Assembly: GCA_022570795.1 (NCBI GenBank)
Contig: JAKUDP010000010.1
Coordinates: 558,001-622,000, forward strand
Length of the DNA stretch: 64,000 nucleotides
Direction: 5' to 3'
Source: Sphaerulina vaccinii
Lineage: Eukaryota; Ascomycota; Dothideomycetes; Mycosphaerellales; Mycosphaerellaceae
In this document: piece after piece, positions 11,099 through 23,069 of the stretch
How the letters are laid out: every line of letters starts with the position of its first letter
Numbering within the stretch: position 1 is the first letter of the stretch
Notes under the pieces: model-generated
The model's database searches: none
What the model saw: the letters and a program-made list of their open reading frames with translations, nothing else
Told to the model about the DNA's origin: nothing
Position numbers and translations under genes: made by a program

Positions 11099-11340
11099 GA
11101 TGTCGTTCTTGTGGGAGATGTGTACCAGGTCAAGCGGGCTGAGGCACGACAAAAGTTATGTAGCTCCTTGCACAGCTTGATACCGTGGTGACGGCATGCC
11201 ATGGCGAGTCGCGTGGCGTGGCGTGGCTTTCATGATGTCGAGCGAGCGGGAGTGCCTGGAAGTGCGTAGAGCTGACACACGAAGTGGGTCTAGGACTCCC
11301 ATCTCTTCACTCATAGCTTGCACATGCACAACCCATCGAC
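11099..11340. promoter_or_regulatory. Bidirectional promoter, IML2-like / mitochondrial TyrRS
   Basis: The two start codons are 242 bp apart on opposite strands. The stretch contains a near-repeat (gcatggcgagtcgcgtggcgtggcg region around 11195-11225) but no motif I can assign to a known factor. Confidence 0.45.
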
Positions 11341-12934
11341 ATGCCGCGAAGTGCGCTGAGCAGACTGCTGTTGGCACGTCGTCCATACATCTGCCAGCAA
11401 TGCATCACAGCAGCACGTCCCTCCTTCAGCACTTCGGAGGCGCGCCAACAGAAGAGCATCCTCTCCATATTGGAAGAACGAGGTTATGTCAATCAGATTG
11501 CAGGGTACTTCAACTCACTCACACGCCAAACCACCACAGAAAGATAGGCTAAGGTAAGTTCTTCACAGTGACCGAGATGCTCTCAACAGACTGCTCGAAA
11601 CGCGCAAGGTGGGCGTCTACGCCGGCGTAGATCCCACAGCTTCCTCGCTCCATCTGGGCCATCTCCTGCCCTACATGGTCCTTTTCTGGCTGTACCATCA
11701 CGGCCACCATGTCGTCAGCTTGGTCGGCGGCGCGACTGCCAAAGTTGGCGATCCTTCTGGCAGACTGACAAGCAGAGCGAAGACGAACGAGGATACGATA
11801 CAGCAGAACTTCCAAAGCATGTTTGCGCAAATGGAAGGTCTATGGGGGAACGTGCTGAGATATGGTGAGCGACATGGCCAGAATCGAAGAGGAGTTGGGA
11901 AGAGGGAGGTGCTCAATAACGCCGAATGGCTGGATCGATTAAATGTGCTCAAGTTCTTGAGAATGATGGGCAATGGGGCAAGGTTGGGAGCGATGCTGAG
12001 TAGGGACACGGTAAAGAATAAGATGGAGAAGGGTGACGGAATGAGTTTTGCTGAGTTCACATATCCTTTGCTACAAGCCTGGGATTGGTGGCAGATGTAT
12101 GAAGAGAGAGGAGTGCAAATACAGGTGGGAGGTGGAGACCAGTATGGGAATATCATCGCTGGGATTGATGCGGTGAAGTACATTGCACAGAGTCAAACCA
12201 GCACGAGTCCTGTGAATGGGTATCTGGACAAGGAGGGCAGACTCAAGGACGACTATGCGCCCATGGGGTTGACGGTACCTCTGCTCACCACGAGTAGTGG
12301 CGAGAAGTTCGGGAAGAGCGCCGGAAATGCCATCTGGCTGGATGCCACGATGACGAGCCCATTCGACCTGTACGGCTTCCTACTGCGGTCTGCGGACGAC
12401 GACATTGAGCGCTATCTCAAGCTGTTCACTTTTGTGTCCATCGAAGACATCGCAACCACAATGGCAGAGCAACGTAAGGATCCTGGAAAACGAATAGCTC
12501 AACACCTACTGGCAAGCGAAGTGCTGGAGCTAGTGCACGGCTCAGCAGTGGCAAGACAGACGCGATCAGAACACGAAGCTTCAAGGAAGCCGACGTTAGC
12601 ATCTCTTGCCCCTACAGAAGGACAACAGCCCGACGTGCATGATGCAGCCTTGAGAATCAGATTGCCAACGTCACAGGTTTACGATACGCCCTTTTCAAGA
12701 ATCCTATACCATGCCGCATTGGTGGGCACGAAATCGGAGGGAGCGCGGATGATCAGCAATGGAGGCGTTTATGTCGCTATGGCTTCCACAGACCAGGAAC
12801 TCAACTTTGTGCCGTTGACTAAGGATCAACCTGCTGCAGAAGTGGTCATGAACGGCCTCATTGTCCTGAGACTTGGCAAATGGAAGGTCCGTGTCATCCA
12901 GGTTATTGATGATGCAGAAGATACCGATGCTTAA
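11341..12934 (+). CDS. MSY1: Mitochondrial tyrosyl-tRNA synthetase
   Basis: Two exons, 11341-11504 and 11569-12934, 509 aa. The junction restores YVNQIAGDRDALNRLLETRK. The N-terminus MPRSALSRLLLARRPYICQQ is basic and free of acidic residues, as expected for a mitochondrial presequence. Class I signatures: HLGH (residues 83-86, the HIGH motif) in PTASSLHLGHL, GDQYGNIIAG for tyrosine recognition, and KFGKS (about 301-305, the KMSKS loop). The C-terminus has an S4-like segment SEGARMISNGGVYV. It charges mitochondrial tRNA-Tyr. The protein aligns with the bacterial-type enzymes rather than the cytosolic eukaryotic one, which supports the organellar assignment. Confidence 0.93.
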
Positions 12935-12973
12935 GATGATGCGCCTGATGCGCCTCGTGGATAAAGCCTTCGC

Positions 12974-14938
12974 TCATGCATGTCCTGTGTTGAGCGTAGA
13001 ATGCATACCCTCAGCCTCCTGCTTCTTCTCTCTATCTTCCTCCTGCTTCTTCTCTCTGTCTTCCTCCTCAACCTCCTCTTCATCTTTTCCAAACTTATCT
13101 CTAGACCTCATACCTGAAGCGCCTTTCGTACTCATACCACTACTGGTCCCACTTTCTTCATGATCACGATTCTCTCGCTTGGCTTTTGCCATCCTGACTT
13201 CCGGCCTTTCAGGTTGTCCTCCCATAGAACATAACACCACATCAGCATCTGCAGTCGGAGAGTCCAAGACCATGAGTTCATGTTCTGTGAAGATTCGAGG
13301 TAGGATCACCCAGCGGAGTGGGATGAGTGCTGTGATGATGACGGGAAAGCCAATTGCTGCTATTGTCTGACTGATAGCGATGGAGATGGCGACGCCGATG
13401 ACTTGGAAAGACGTATAGAACAAGATCCTCTTCTTGCTGAGTGTGTTCCTCGGATCGTTGGGATCTGTGAATCGTGTTTCGGACATGCAGTATAAGATGT
13501 TTCGAGTGATGTTGAAGCCTGGGATACCGCCGAAGCCTACGACGAAGAAGACCCCGCCGAAGAGTCCTAGAGGCATTGTGTGGAGAACTACCAATAGCGG
13601 ACCTGTCATGACCCCTACGAGACCCAAAGTCATGAGGATGTGCGAGACTCGCTGTTCGCGCACCTGGACAGCTTCAATCTTCTTGTGGTAGTTCCTATGC
13701 CACTCTTCGGAGTCATCTTCTGGTTTCTCTTTCGTCACAGTAAGGACGTCGGTGTACTCTGTCAGAGAGTCTGTATGGACTGGTGCTTGTGGAATCAGTC
13801 CATTGGGAAGTGGGATTCCGATGATGCCGCCAACGAAACATGTTATGCCGAGGAGGAAGAAGTCCCAATGGAAGCCAGCAGGCTTCTTAAGTGGGAATTG
13901 GCGAGCTTGCGCTGTGAGAGAGCTGACGTTGTGATCGTAGTAGAAGAGCAACGTAAGCAGTATCCCAATCGGTAATGCCGCGAAGACATAGCGAGCTTCG
14001 AGGTTCCAGAAATCTATCAACCAGCCACGATCTGTGCTTGGGTAGAAAGCTCGAGTATGTGGGACTCGAGGTAGATCTGCGTTCTTGATACGACCCGGGA
14101 TGTGCGAGAATCCGGTCCAGAAGATTGTTGCGATTGGGTATGCGTAATCGGAAAGCACCTTTCGTACGGGTGATCTAATAAGGATGGTACCACCCATGCC
14201 TTCTAGCCACCACACTGTTGCCCAGAAGCAGAGTGCGATGATGATTCCTAGGTAGCCTGCTGCGGCTGGATTCGCACCTGGTTCGTCGAAATTGGCTACC
14301 AGCTCTTCTACACCTTTGACTGTTGTGGTTGTCAGCGATAGCCCATGCTTGAGAGAAGGAAAGTACTCACTCATGTAGATGATCGATACATACATGCCAA
14401 ACGAGTTGGTCGAAAAGTCCGTGATATACCTCATGTAATCACACCAATTGAAGATCGCAGACATCCAATGCGTGATCGCAGCCCAGATGCTCACCCAAGC
14501 AATGAATTGTGGATACAGCTCAACGATACCCTGACTCTCGCAGATATCATAAGTCGTATAATTGAACAGACTTATCAGACCAGTCACTCCCACAACAGTC
14601 AATGGTTGAGCCGAGAATAGACTGAACACAAAAGCCGCAAGAGCAGATGCGAACAGTCCTTCATTGATCCCGAAGAAGCCATTTGTTCGTCGCTGCATGT
14701 CTAATGTGAAGGCTATGGCTGGCAAGAGGTTAACGAAGAAGATTCGTACAGTACCGGCCATGGTTCTGTAATTGAAGCCATCTGTGATGTCGCTCCAGTA
14801 GTAGGGTAATCGGCGTCGAACATCGTGATACATGCCACGGAAAGGTCGCAAAGTCCTGTAGCTTTTCCATCCTGTGACATTGTCCCATGTGTATGGATCG
14901 TTGGCGAATTGCGAAGTTGATGTGGTAGTTCGTTCCAT
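12974..14938 (-). CDS. SLC4-family anion (bicarbonate/borate) transporter, Bor1-like
   Basis: Two exons, 14938-14371 and 14319-12974, about 637 aa. The 51-bp intron is in frame (GTGAGT donor, CGCTGACAAC branch, CAACAG acceptor), so the gene could also be read through; removing it gives IIYMIKGVEELV, as in relatives. Conserved segments: RPFRGMYHDVRRRLPYYWSD at the start, INEGLFASALAAFVFSLFSA with QPLTVVGVTG, GLPNG-type turn IPLPNGLIPQAPVHTDSL, and GLFGGVFFVVGFGG. About 12 membrane spans. Family members export borate or exchange bicarbonate at the plasma membrane or vacuole. The C-terminal tail is charged and contains a direct repeat, EDREKKQ twice. Tail to tail with TyrRS, 39 bp between stops. 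Confidence 0.9.
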   Translation of the reverse strand: MERTTTSTSQFANDPYTWDNVTGWKSYRTLRPFRGMYHDVRRRLPYYWSDITDGFNYRTMAGTVRIFFVNLLPAIAFTLDMQRRTNGFFGINEGLFASALAAFVFSLFSAQPLTVVGVTGLISLFNYTTYDICESQGIVELYPQFIAWVSIWAAITHWMSAIFNWCDYMRYITDFSTNSFGMYVSIIYMSEYFPSLKHGLSLTTTTVKGVEELVANFDEPGANPAAAGYLGIIIALCFWATVWWLEGMGGTILIRSPVRKVLSDYAYPIATIFWTGFSHIPGRIKNADLPRVPHTRAFYPSTDRGWLIDFWNLEARYVFAALPIGILLTLLFYYDHNVSSLTAQARQFPLKKPAGFHWDFFLLGITCFVGGIIGIPLPNGLIPQAPVHTDSLTEYTDVLTVTKEKPEDDSEEWHRNYHKKIEAVQVREQRVSHILMTLGLVGVMTGPLLVVLHTMPLGLFGGVFFVVGFGGIPGFNITRNILYCMSETRFTDPNDPRNTLSKKRILFYTSFQVIGVAISIAISQTIAAIGFPVIITALIPLRWVILPRIFTEHELMVLDSPTADADVVLCSMGGQPERPEVRMAKAKRENRDHEESGTSSGMSTKGASGMRSRDKFGKDEEEVEEEDREKKQEEDREKKQEAEGMHSTLNTGHA

Positions 14939-16002
14939 TGTGTCGGCTCGCCACTCGTCTTGTGTATCTTCTCTACAGCATTACAACTGGCATAGGTAGT
15001 GCTTGAAATAGGCAACGAGCACTGTGTATTCTTGTATTTCTTATATCCGGCAGAACAAGGTCTTCTGATAAGTATGTCGCGAGGCGTCGGCCAACGCCAA
15101 ACCCAAGCAAATTTGTTTGTCTCAAGAATATGTATACAAGCAGTCGCACCTAAGAGCAGCCCCAGCAGAGTATAAGTCCATGAAGTGTACACTGCGGGCT
15201 CCACACCGCCGTATATACTACTCTGTTAGTACTTCTGTTAGCGCGTCGACAAGACAGCGGTTGAGTGGTTATTGTTGCAGAAATGTCCGTCATCATACCG
15301 AACAGAGTTTTGCGGGGCCACTTGCATTGTCGCCAAGAGTGAGTATAGCCGTTGCGATCAGCATTTGCTCCTCGATCTCTTGCTGCGAAGTCCTCCTTCT
15401 ATCGATAGAGCTTCTAGCCATCTGCATATGTGGCTGATCATGATCTACTCGGTGTGTTCGCAGGTCTTGGTCAACCTGGTTGTAACCTCCCATATTGAAC
15501 TCATCCGCGGAACCAGTTCGCCCGGGCGGCAAGGGTTTCGTCTTGCCGCGATTCTGCCCGAGCAGCAGCAGCAGCTTTCCGATTATTCACCTACACGCGC
15601 TGTTGGTAGCTTACTTCTCTCGACCTCGTTTTCACCAGGCCTGAATTATTGAGATCGATGCATAGGGAGACAGAGCCTCTTGATTCTGCTCCAATACCAA
15701 CTGCTAATTGACAAACTAAAAGGGAATGCTCGCACGCTCGAACGCGTCAGGTCTGATCGGTTCGATCCAAGAAGAAAGCACCTCCTATACAAGCGCCGCC
15801 ATGTTCTGTCGTTTTCCATGATCCGGGACACATCCATCCATACCCATGCATCTGCTGAGTGCAGCCAACAATACGAAAACCTGATCCTGATCTTGCACAA
15901 AAGGAAATGCCCTGCGAAGCGCCGCGCCTGTCGTATGCCATACTCTCTCAAGGTCCTGCCATGCCTCCAACTCTTGTATCTTTTTGACCACGATAGAGAT
16001 CA
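14939..16002. other. Intergenic region, no gene seen
   Basis: About 1.06 kb. The left part is the promoter and leader of the SLC4 gene; the right part is the 3' flank of the NIMA kinase gene. Open frames here are short and not protein-like. Confidence 0.5.
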
Positions 16003-17864
16003 TCACCTTCTCTTCACAAAGGGAGAAGGCATCATATCTTCCAAGATGTTTGGGTTGCCAATCCACTTCGCTGGGCTCTGCGGCACACTCGCACTGCTCA
16101 ACTCCACCAACGTCCTGCCTCTCACAGTAGGCGCAGCCATCGCACTCTTTGCTGGTGGCCCCATGTTCTCCTTCTCACTAGCCGCACTGAAAATGTTGCG
16201 CTTGAGTGGCTCACCAGTCAATCTCTCCTGGAAACCCTTTCTCGGGCTAACGAAGCCTCTCATATGTATAGGTGCTGGGCTTGGATCGGCCATGTGAACA
16301 TCCATGGGACTGTCTCTGTATGTGTTGACATTCGCGAAGGTCTTGGCTCGGACGAAAGGTTTGCGTTCACGCTTCTTTGGAGGAGGCTTGGCTGTTCTGT
16401 TGGCGAGTGGGGAGACCATATCGTCTTGTACTTCGAGAGCATTGTCGCCAAGGGAGAGGGATGTGAGGTCTTGTTCGATGATCGATTCGTCGAGGTCAGG
16501 CAACGACGAAGCGTCTGTGTCGGGAGCTTTGAGATCAAGGCTGCTGAAGTTGGAGATATCTCGTCGAGCAGGAGGTGGTGTCGAAGAGCGGATGTGCGTA
16601 GACTTGCTCGATTCATTGTTGTGGTTTGTGGTTGGGATGCTGGCGAGGTGGAGAGCCAGCTTTTCTTCGGCGCGCTTTTCGACCGCAGCCTCGAATTGGA
16701 TAAGTAAATCTGCTTTGTTCTTTTCGTGTGCCTCATGAACTTTCTGATCGATTGCCAATGTTGCGCGAGCATGCCATTCCATTTCGACCTTCTTGTTAGC
16801 TTCGCGAAGCTTAGCGACCTCAGCCTGTAAGTCCTGGATCTGTTTCTGTGCAGCTGCGAGCTTAGCGAACGCAGAATCGCGGTCTGTCTGAAGCTTCCCG
16901 AGCTGACCCAATGCTGATGCTTGCTCGAGGCGGGTACGTGCGACTTTGATGTTGGCAACACCCAGCAATTGTGCACAATCGGGTCGTTGTCGAGGGTCGG
17001 TCTTCAAGCACCATGAGATAACATCTGTCAGGTCTTGACTATACTGTGGAGGTAGAGGCTTGATGTAGCCTTTCTTGATTTTCAAAACAAGCTCCATATG
17101 GCTGCGAGCCTCAAAAGGCACTTGTCGTGATGCGAGCTCGTAGATGATGCAGCCCATAGACCAGATGTCGGAGTGATGCGAATATCGCTCTGCAGCACAT
17201 ATCTCTGGAGACATGTAGAATGGTGTGCCGACATAGGTACTGGCGAAGTCGTGGGAGGCTATGATCTTGGAGAGACCAAAGTCGCCGAGCTTGACACTGT
17301 TATTGTCGCCCAGGAAGACTACACATTATCAGTACGTGTGGTAGTTGTAGGTGAAGTGTAAGGCATACCATTCTCCGGCTTGAGATCGCGATGCAAGATG
17401 ACGGTATGTCCTTGCTTGCTGACAAGCGCTTTGCCCTTTCGCACATTGCCTTCCTTACCAGCAGGCGGTGGGTCCTCGCCATAGTGGCATCTGTACAGTG
17501 CTCCAACCAGTTGTGCGAAGATAGCCCAGATGAATTCCTCGTCGGCCATCTTGTCTCTCTCCTTCAGCTTTCGAATATAGCCCCCCAGATCGCCATTGCC
17601 ACAATACTCCATGTACAAGTGAAGGTCGTGGGAAGATTTGAGATGCTGTCGGTGATAGTACTGTACGATATTCGGGTGGCGTAGCGATTCGAGAATGCGT
17701 AGCTCGGCATGCAGCTGTTCCTTCTCACGATCTGACATTCTCGTGTACGAAATCTCTTTTCGACAGATGACCTCGCCATCTGTCTTTCTGCGCACTTTCC
17801 GTATCACACCGAACGAGCCTTGCCCAATCTTCTCCAGGACATCGTAGTCATTGTCGGTAGCCAT
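16003..17864 (-). CDS. nimA: NIMA-family Ser/Thr kinase
   Basis: Two exons, 17864-17369 and 17318-16003, 603 aa. The kinase domain occupies about residues 1-300: glycine loop GQGSFGVIRKV, catalytic Lys36 in ICRKEISY, NIMA-typical YYHRQHLKSSHDLHLYMEYC, an insert KEGNVRKGKALVSKQG, HRDLKPEN, DFGLSKI and GTPFYMSPEI. The intron splits directly after HRDLKPEN. A coiled coil follows (LGKLQTDRDSAFAKLAAAQK onward, through about residue 390), as in NimA, which dimerises through this region. The disordered tail holds several SP/TP sites. NimA drives G2/M entry and chromosome condensation in Aspergillus. Last residues are MMPSPFVKRR. Confidence 0.94.
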
Positions 17865-18536
17865 GATGGGCGGTTATATGCTCCAGAAGTGACTGGGTGA
17901 TTCCTTAATCCTCTGTACTGTATGGAGTGTGTGGTGTGTTCTGGTAAGGAAAGGCTGCTGGGTTAGTATGAGCATTAACGGGCGCGCTCCAACGTCAACT
18001 CATAGGAAGCTGGTCTGTTCTGGTCAACAAAGTAAGGTAGACAAGTACGAGAGTCCTAAGTTAATTCAATATGAGAAGTCATGGAGCTCAAAGTGGAGCC
18101 GTGTCAACAGTGCCGCCATAGCAACGTCTTTTAGGCTTGAGAGTTTCTCCGACTGCCGCTTTCCTCACATCCATTCTCGATACTCACTTCCTCCACAGGG
18201 GAAACAGCCCACACTTTTGGGATAATCATCTAGATCGATGACAAGCTACTCACAGATCTGGTCACGCCAATCGGCATCGCCTCTACAAACATTGCACCTT
18301 GCTGACACTCTGGACAATTCGAACAACCACGCCAAGACGTAAGACGCCTTCGCCACGCTCCGAACCGCTACCATATCTCGGATCTTCAAATGTTCAAAGT
18401 GACGTCTTGCCACCCAAAAGTGGAATCGAGAATCGAGCCATATCTGTTTGACAACGCTTTCACGATATCCTCCTACTCGCAATCATATCAGCTGCAGAGC
18501 CATATCCTTTCTCTCAACACTCCCTCTGTCGCAGCT
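17865..18536. promoter_or_regulatory. Divergent intergenic region between nimA and the ankyrin/BTB gene
   Basis: 672 bp separate two divergent start codons, so it holds both promoters and leaders. In-frame sequence upstream of the BTB start (18390-18536) is open but looks like leader. Confidence 0.4.
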
Positions 18537-20453
18537 ATGGCCGAAAGCCTCCTCCGCAAGGACCAGCTCGAAAAGGCTCTCTTTGAAGAGAAGAAAGAGA
18601 TATCATCTGGCCGACTCAAGGATGAGAATCCCCTTGACACGAGTCCTGACTTCAGAAAGTTCTGCGAGGCTTGTCGGCGAGGTGATCTTCGCGTTTGTCA
18701 AGAGCAGATTGGCACTGGCATCAACATCAATGCTCGCGATGAGTACGATTATACGCCACTGATCCTTGTGAGTAAATTGATGATCAAGAACTATGAGTTA
18801 GGCTGATTGCTGATGAGGTGGGATGAGGCATCACTATGTGGACATTACGAAGTTGCCCAAATGCTGCTAGAACAAGGTGCATTATGCGAACGAGACACAT
18901 TTCAAGGCGAACGCTGTTTATACAATGCTTTGAATGATCGCATCAGAAATCTGCTGCTACAATACGACTACAGCAAATCGACGGATCCTTTGCAACCACT
19001 GGCCGCACACGTTACCAGTCTTCTGACACGAGACACACCCAAGACTGCAGACATCACAGTACAAGCTGGAGAAGATATATTCGAGCTCCACAAGTTCGTG
19101 CTGAGCGCGAGGAGTCCATACTTTGCTCAAAAGCTCGCCGCGGCACCTGAGACTAAGTTCTGGAAACTGACAAGCTCGATCGCACCACGATCTTTCGAGA
19201 CATGTATCAGACATCTGTACATGGCAGAGGTCGGTGCGGATCTAAGTAGCGACAGCGAAGCAATCGCCACTCTTGCTGGAATCGATAAGCTGAGCAAACA
19301 AATGGAAATTCCACATCTGTACGAGGATTTGCTATCATCTGGGGACCGACGTCAAGCAAGGCAGAGAAGAACTGAAGAAGTTCGACGAAGTCGAGATCAA
19401 ATCGCGAATTGGTTCACGAATAACATCCTGAAACATAAGACGGTCGTCGCAACAGACAAGGTCGAAGATGTGAAATGGGATAGCAATAACACCATCTTCG
19501 CAGACGTGCTCCTACGTGCCGACGAAGAGGAAGACGAAATCGAACCAGAAATCGAACAACCCACGACACGGAAAGCTGCAGGACCACTGAACGGCATCCC
19601 GATTGGTCCCTCCTCCAACACTCGATCTCCCTCTCGGACTCGGAAACCTCGGCAGTCAGTGCTCTTTCCATGCCACCGAGCTATGCTCCTCCGTTCAGAG
19701 GTCTTCGCAACCATGTTCGCCTCTCCTTTCCGCGAAGGCCAGGAATCTACTCATTTACAAATCGTCCCGGTAGATTGCTCACCGGAAGTCCTGGAGATCA
19801 TCCTCACCTTCATGTACACAGAGAAAGCAGACTTCAGCCTCTCGCTTGCACTGGAAGTACTGAACACAGCAGACATGCTTTTTATTGAGAGGCTGAAGCA
19901 GAGAGCTGCACTTCTTATATCGACACTGGGTGCGGGTAGTACTTTTAGCTCTTCAGATCCGACGTTAGCGCGTGCGAATGTCGACGGCAGACGAGAAGAA
20001 GATGATCAGCTAGACATCTACGAAGTCATACGTTCTGGCTGGGATACACGAGTGCACCGCTTGGAAGAGTTCGGCGCTCGATACATTGCTTACAAGCTCG
20101 AACGCTACATCGACGAAAGTGAATTCAAAGATCTGGTGCGAGAGTCAGCGAACCGCATTCGAGCTCGACAGGAAACAGATACTGTCGAACTCATCGATGA
20201 CATTCGATACTACTTGTCAGAACGGTTCAGGTTGAGGTTTGAGGACGTCTGCCTACCTGAGGAGGGCGAAGATGAGCTGGAGGAAGGAATGGAGAAATTG
20301 GGTATCGATGATGATGAGGGTGAAGGACAAGTCGTGATACGAACGCTTGACGGGGAGATTGCAGGAGACGAATTCGCGCAGGATGCGTTGAACTATCAGA
20401 TCCTGTTGGGCAAGATAGTTACGTTGATGGAGACACTTGGTCTTGATGGGTAG
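18537..20453 (+). CDS. Ankyrin repeat and BTB/POZ domain protein (ABTB1-like)
   Basis: Two exons, 18537-18767 and 18828-20453, 618 aa. The N-terminal ankyrin unit spans the intron: DFRKFCEACRRGDL, then YTPLIL joined to ASLCGHYEVAQMLLEQGA. BTB1 lies at about residues 145-220 (DITVQAGEDIFELHKFVLSA, SPYFAQKL). A second BTB is at about 300-430, with an acidic insert (EEDEIEPEIEQ) and then FPCHRAMLLRSEVFATMFAS and FMYTEKADFSLSLALEVLN. The two-BTB architecture matches ABTB1/yeast-type Btb proteins, which often act as adaptors for Cul3 ubiquitin ligases. The C-terminus is acidic. ATG at 18537 opens MAESLLRKDQ; in-frame upstream sequence lacks family character. Confidence 0.87.
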
Positions 20454-20691
20454 ATAGACCAATACAGCTCTGATTTGTTGCAAATGTGTCACGGCCGCCC
20501 CTCCTGATGCAAATAGCCTCAGTCCAAGACGACATGAAGGAATAGGGCTTTTCAGGCCGGTTTGAATCTTCTCTGCAGATCATCGTCAACCATGCTCATG
20601 GGGCAGGGAGAGTGAAGTTTACAGAGGCCACGGGTGACATGGAGAAGTGTTAGTTGCAACGATTCTTTCGAACTCGCTATATACACATTCT

Positions 20692-22302
20692 CTACAGATC
20701 TTTCGTCCTCTCCTCAGACTCCTTCATCCACTTATCAAGCACAGCCTTATTCCTCGGCCTCAAGCCAATCTTGAAAGGCTTGGGATCCATTGTGAGGCCA
20801 TTAGGTAGCTTGTTGCAACCCATGCAGTCCAATATAGGCCTGTCCTTCGGATCTCTCGCTTCCACGATCTCGAACGCTGTGATGAGTTTGATGAAGGCTG
20901 TGTAGATTTCTCGGTTGGCAAGGTGCGAGCCGATACACATTCTCGATCCAGCTCCGTAGCCGTAGTGTGGTGTTCCTCGCGTAGCGGAGGCATCATCGAT
21001 CGTCTTATCAGTGAGGTAACGATCCGGGTTGAACTCGTATGGGTCTTTGAAATGTGTGTCATCGTAATGAGCTGCGAAAGCGTTCATGTAGAAGTCTGTT
21101 CCAGCAGGAATAGTGGCGCCTTGCCAAGTGATGTCCTTTACTGATCGGCGAGGTAGACAGATAGGGATGACAGACCAGAATCGTAGAGTTTCCTTGACAA
21201 GCGCAGTGATGTATTCGCACTTCTCTTCGTGGAGACAACGTTCCCATGCGTCGTTGTTGGGGTATTGTGCTTGAATCTCTTCATATGCCCGCTTCTGAAT
21301 ATCTTGTCCGTGAGGAGAGGAGAGGTACGCGACTCCCATGATCAAATTTCCAGGTACGGTATCGAGTCCTGCAGAGACCATTGACAGACCGATGGACATT
21401 ACTTCCGCTTCACTGAGCTTGGCTTCAGGATCTTTGAGGACGTTGCCGGAAATGCAAGGCTTATCTTTTCCTTCTGCCATGCGTTCTTTGAGACCGTTGA
21501 GGAGTTTCCACATGTACTTGGCTCTGCGAGCTTTGTACTGAAGTGGCTTGTCGTTTCCGCCTGGTAGGAGTCGCATGAGAGGAATGTAGTCGGCCCAGTT
21601 TGTTGCGGTGGAGCGAAACTTGCTGATCTCTCGTTCGACGTGGACGATTTCTTGGAGAAGGGCATCGTCGATGTTTCCTTCGATCTTGTAGCCGTAGTTC
21701 AATGTCAGAGAGGTGGAGAGTGCGAAGCGGGAGAAGTAGAGGTTGATGTCAACATCTTGCTGTCCATAATTCGAGTCCAAAGTCATTTCCTTGATCGATT
21801 TGGTGGATTCGTACTCCAAGATAGGCATGTAACTGGCCACAGCGGGTCGATTGAGGGCAGTCGCGGCGGCCTTTCTTCTCGCTTTGCAACTCTCATCCCA
21901 TGGACTGGTGCCAATTGTGAAACCTTCACTCGAGCTAACGACTGTGTGGAAGGTATGCAGAGTAGGCCTACTGATGAGAGCAGATTGATTCGTGATCCAG
22001 AGATTCTTGACGCTATCAAATGTGTTCGCAAAGACGACTCTGCGGTTGCCGAGACGGACCTGGAAGACTGGGCCATACTTCTTGGCCATTTTCATTGCGT
22101 TCACGGCATGGTTCTCTCCTAGCTGTCGAAGGTTTCCTAATATTGGCACTCCTGGGACTTCTGGTAGGCCCTTGATCTTGGGCACATTCGTCTGATCGAT
22201 GATCTTGATTGTTGTGTAGAGTACAGCGAGGAGGAAGAATGGCAAGATGTGTGGTTGCAGGAGCATACCAACGAAGCTCTGTGGCTCTGCTGTCGAAGCC
22301 AT
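20692..22302 (-). CDS. Cytochrome P450, CYP504-like (phenylacetate hydroxylase type)
   Basis: Single exon, 536 aa. An N-terminal membrane anchor (PHILPFFLLAVLYTTIKII) is followed by the Pro-rich hinge LPEVPGVPILGNL. P450 marks: I-helix SAGLDTVPG, ExxR in KETLRFWSV, PRR in CLPRRSV, and the haem loop YGYGAGSRMCIGSHLANRE with ligand Cys456. Segments such as GCNKLPNGLTMDPKPF resemble the CYP504 family (PhacA, phenylacetate 2-hydroxylase, and PhacB, which makes homogentisate from 3-hydroxyphenylacetate). The position next to fumarylacetoacetase and homogentisate dioxygenase supports this: the P450 would feed homogentisate into the pathway. I cannot separate PhacA from PhacB by eye. Located at the ER membrane and dependent on a P450 reductase. 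Confidence 0.88.
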   Translation of the reverse strand: MASTAEPQSFVGMLLQPHILPFFLLAVLYTTIKIIDQTNVPKIKGLPEVPGVPILGNLRQLGENHAVNAMKMAKKYGPVFQVRLGNRRVVFANTFDSVKNLWITNQSALISRPTLHTFHTVVSSSEGFTIGTSPWDESCKARRKAAATALNRPAVASYMPILEYESTKSIKEMTLDSNYGQQDVDINLYFSRFALSTSLTLNYGYKIEGNIDDALLQEIVHVEREISKFRSTATNWADYIPLMRLLPGGNDKPLQYKARRAKYMWKLLNGLKERMAEGKDKPCISGNVLKDPEAKLSEAEVMSIGLSMVSAGLDTVPGNLIMGVAYLSSPHGQDIQKRAYEEIQAQYPNNDAWERCLHEEKCEYITALVKETLRFWSVIPICLPRRSVKDITWQGATIPAGTDFYMNAFAAHYDDTHFKDPYEFNPDRYLTDKTIDDASATRGTPHYGYGAGSRMCIGSHLANREIYTAFIKLITAFEIVEARDPKDRPILDCMGCNKLPNGLTMDPKPFKIGLRPRNKAVLDKWMKESEERTKDL

Positions 22303-23069
22303 GATGGCTGATGGAGGGAGGTTTGCTTGTGATCCTGCTTGAGCGTTCCCCTTCTCGTTCCTGTTTGTTTGGCAATGTACTGTAGATCAGACTGCTGACA
22401 GGATGAGTTGTTGCGATACTTCTTCAACCAAGAAAGGACAAGAGAAGTTTCTATAGTGATAGAAGACGGAATGTGAGAGATGAGGTTTCCCTTCGAGGCC
22501 GAATCAACGCCGTTAATAGACGACCAGGACGTGGTCAAGGTATAGTGTCACAGACCTTTTCTCCAGGTGCGGAGTAACACCTTTACTGCCATTGGCCGTT
22601 TAGATCGGTACGATGGAGTAGGTGAAGTACCAAGGACGGCCCCAGAGCGTGTAGGTGGGGACCTGACTTCCAGCATGCAGCTTCATGGCGGAACAAGAGC
22701 GCTTTGAGCGGAATCGGCGTCCGATCTATGTGCGACTGCTCGTATTTGGTAGGTGACACGCTCCCACAGCTGGATCGAGTAGGTGGACACATAGCAGTGA
22801 ATGTTGTTGATGACTTCTACAATGTACGTTGTATGGAAAGGAACATATCCAGAGGACGTACGAAATCGCTTTCGTCGCCAAGAGCCGCTAGTGCCTCAGG
22901 CAGCCAGCAGGTGAAGTTCACTCACTGGACATGTACTCATATGGCAGATGTAGATTCAATCATGTTCGCAATCAGTGAACTGGCGACTAACAGGTGCTGC
23001 GTTTCAGTAGCAGTGGAGAGACGAGTACTAGGCGACATCATGTGGTTGACATTTGGCGTGGTGCTATGG
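22303..23069. other. Intergenic region upstream of the P450
   Basis: 767 bp between the P450 start and the fumarylacetoacetase stop, both minus strand. It should contain the P450 promoter. No gene supported. Confidence 0.45.

Noticed and set aside
11698..12183. 161-codon minus-strand frame
   Set aside because: Antisense shadow of the mitochondrial tyrosyl-tRNA synthetase.
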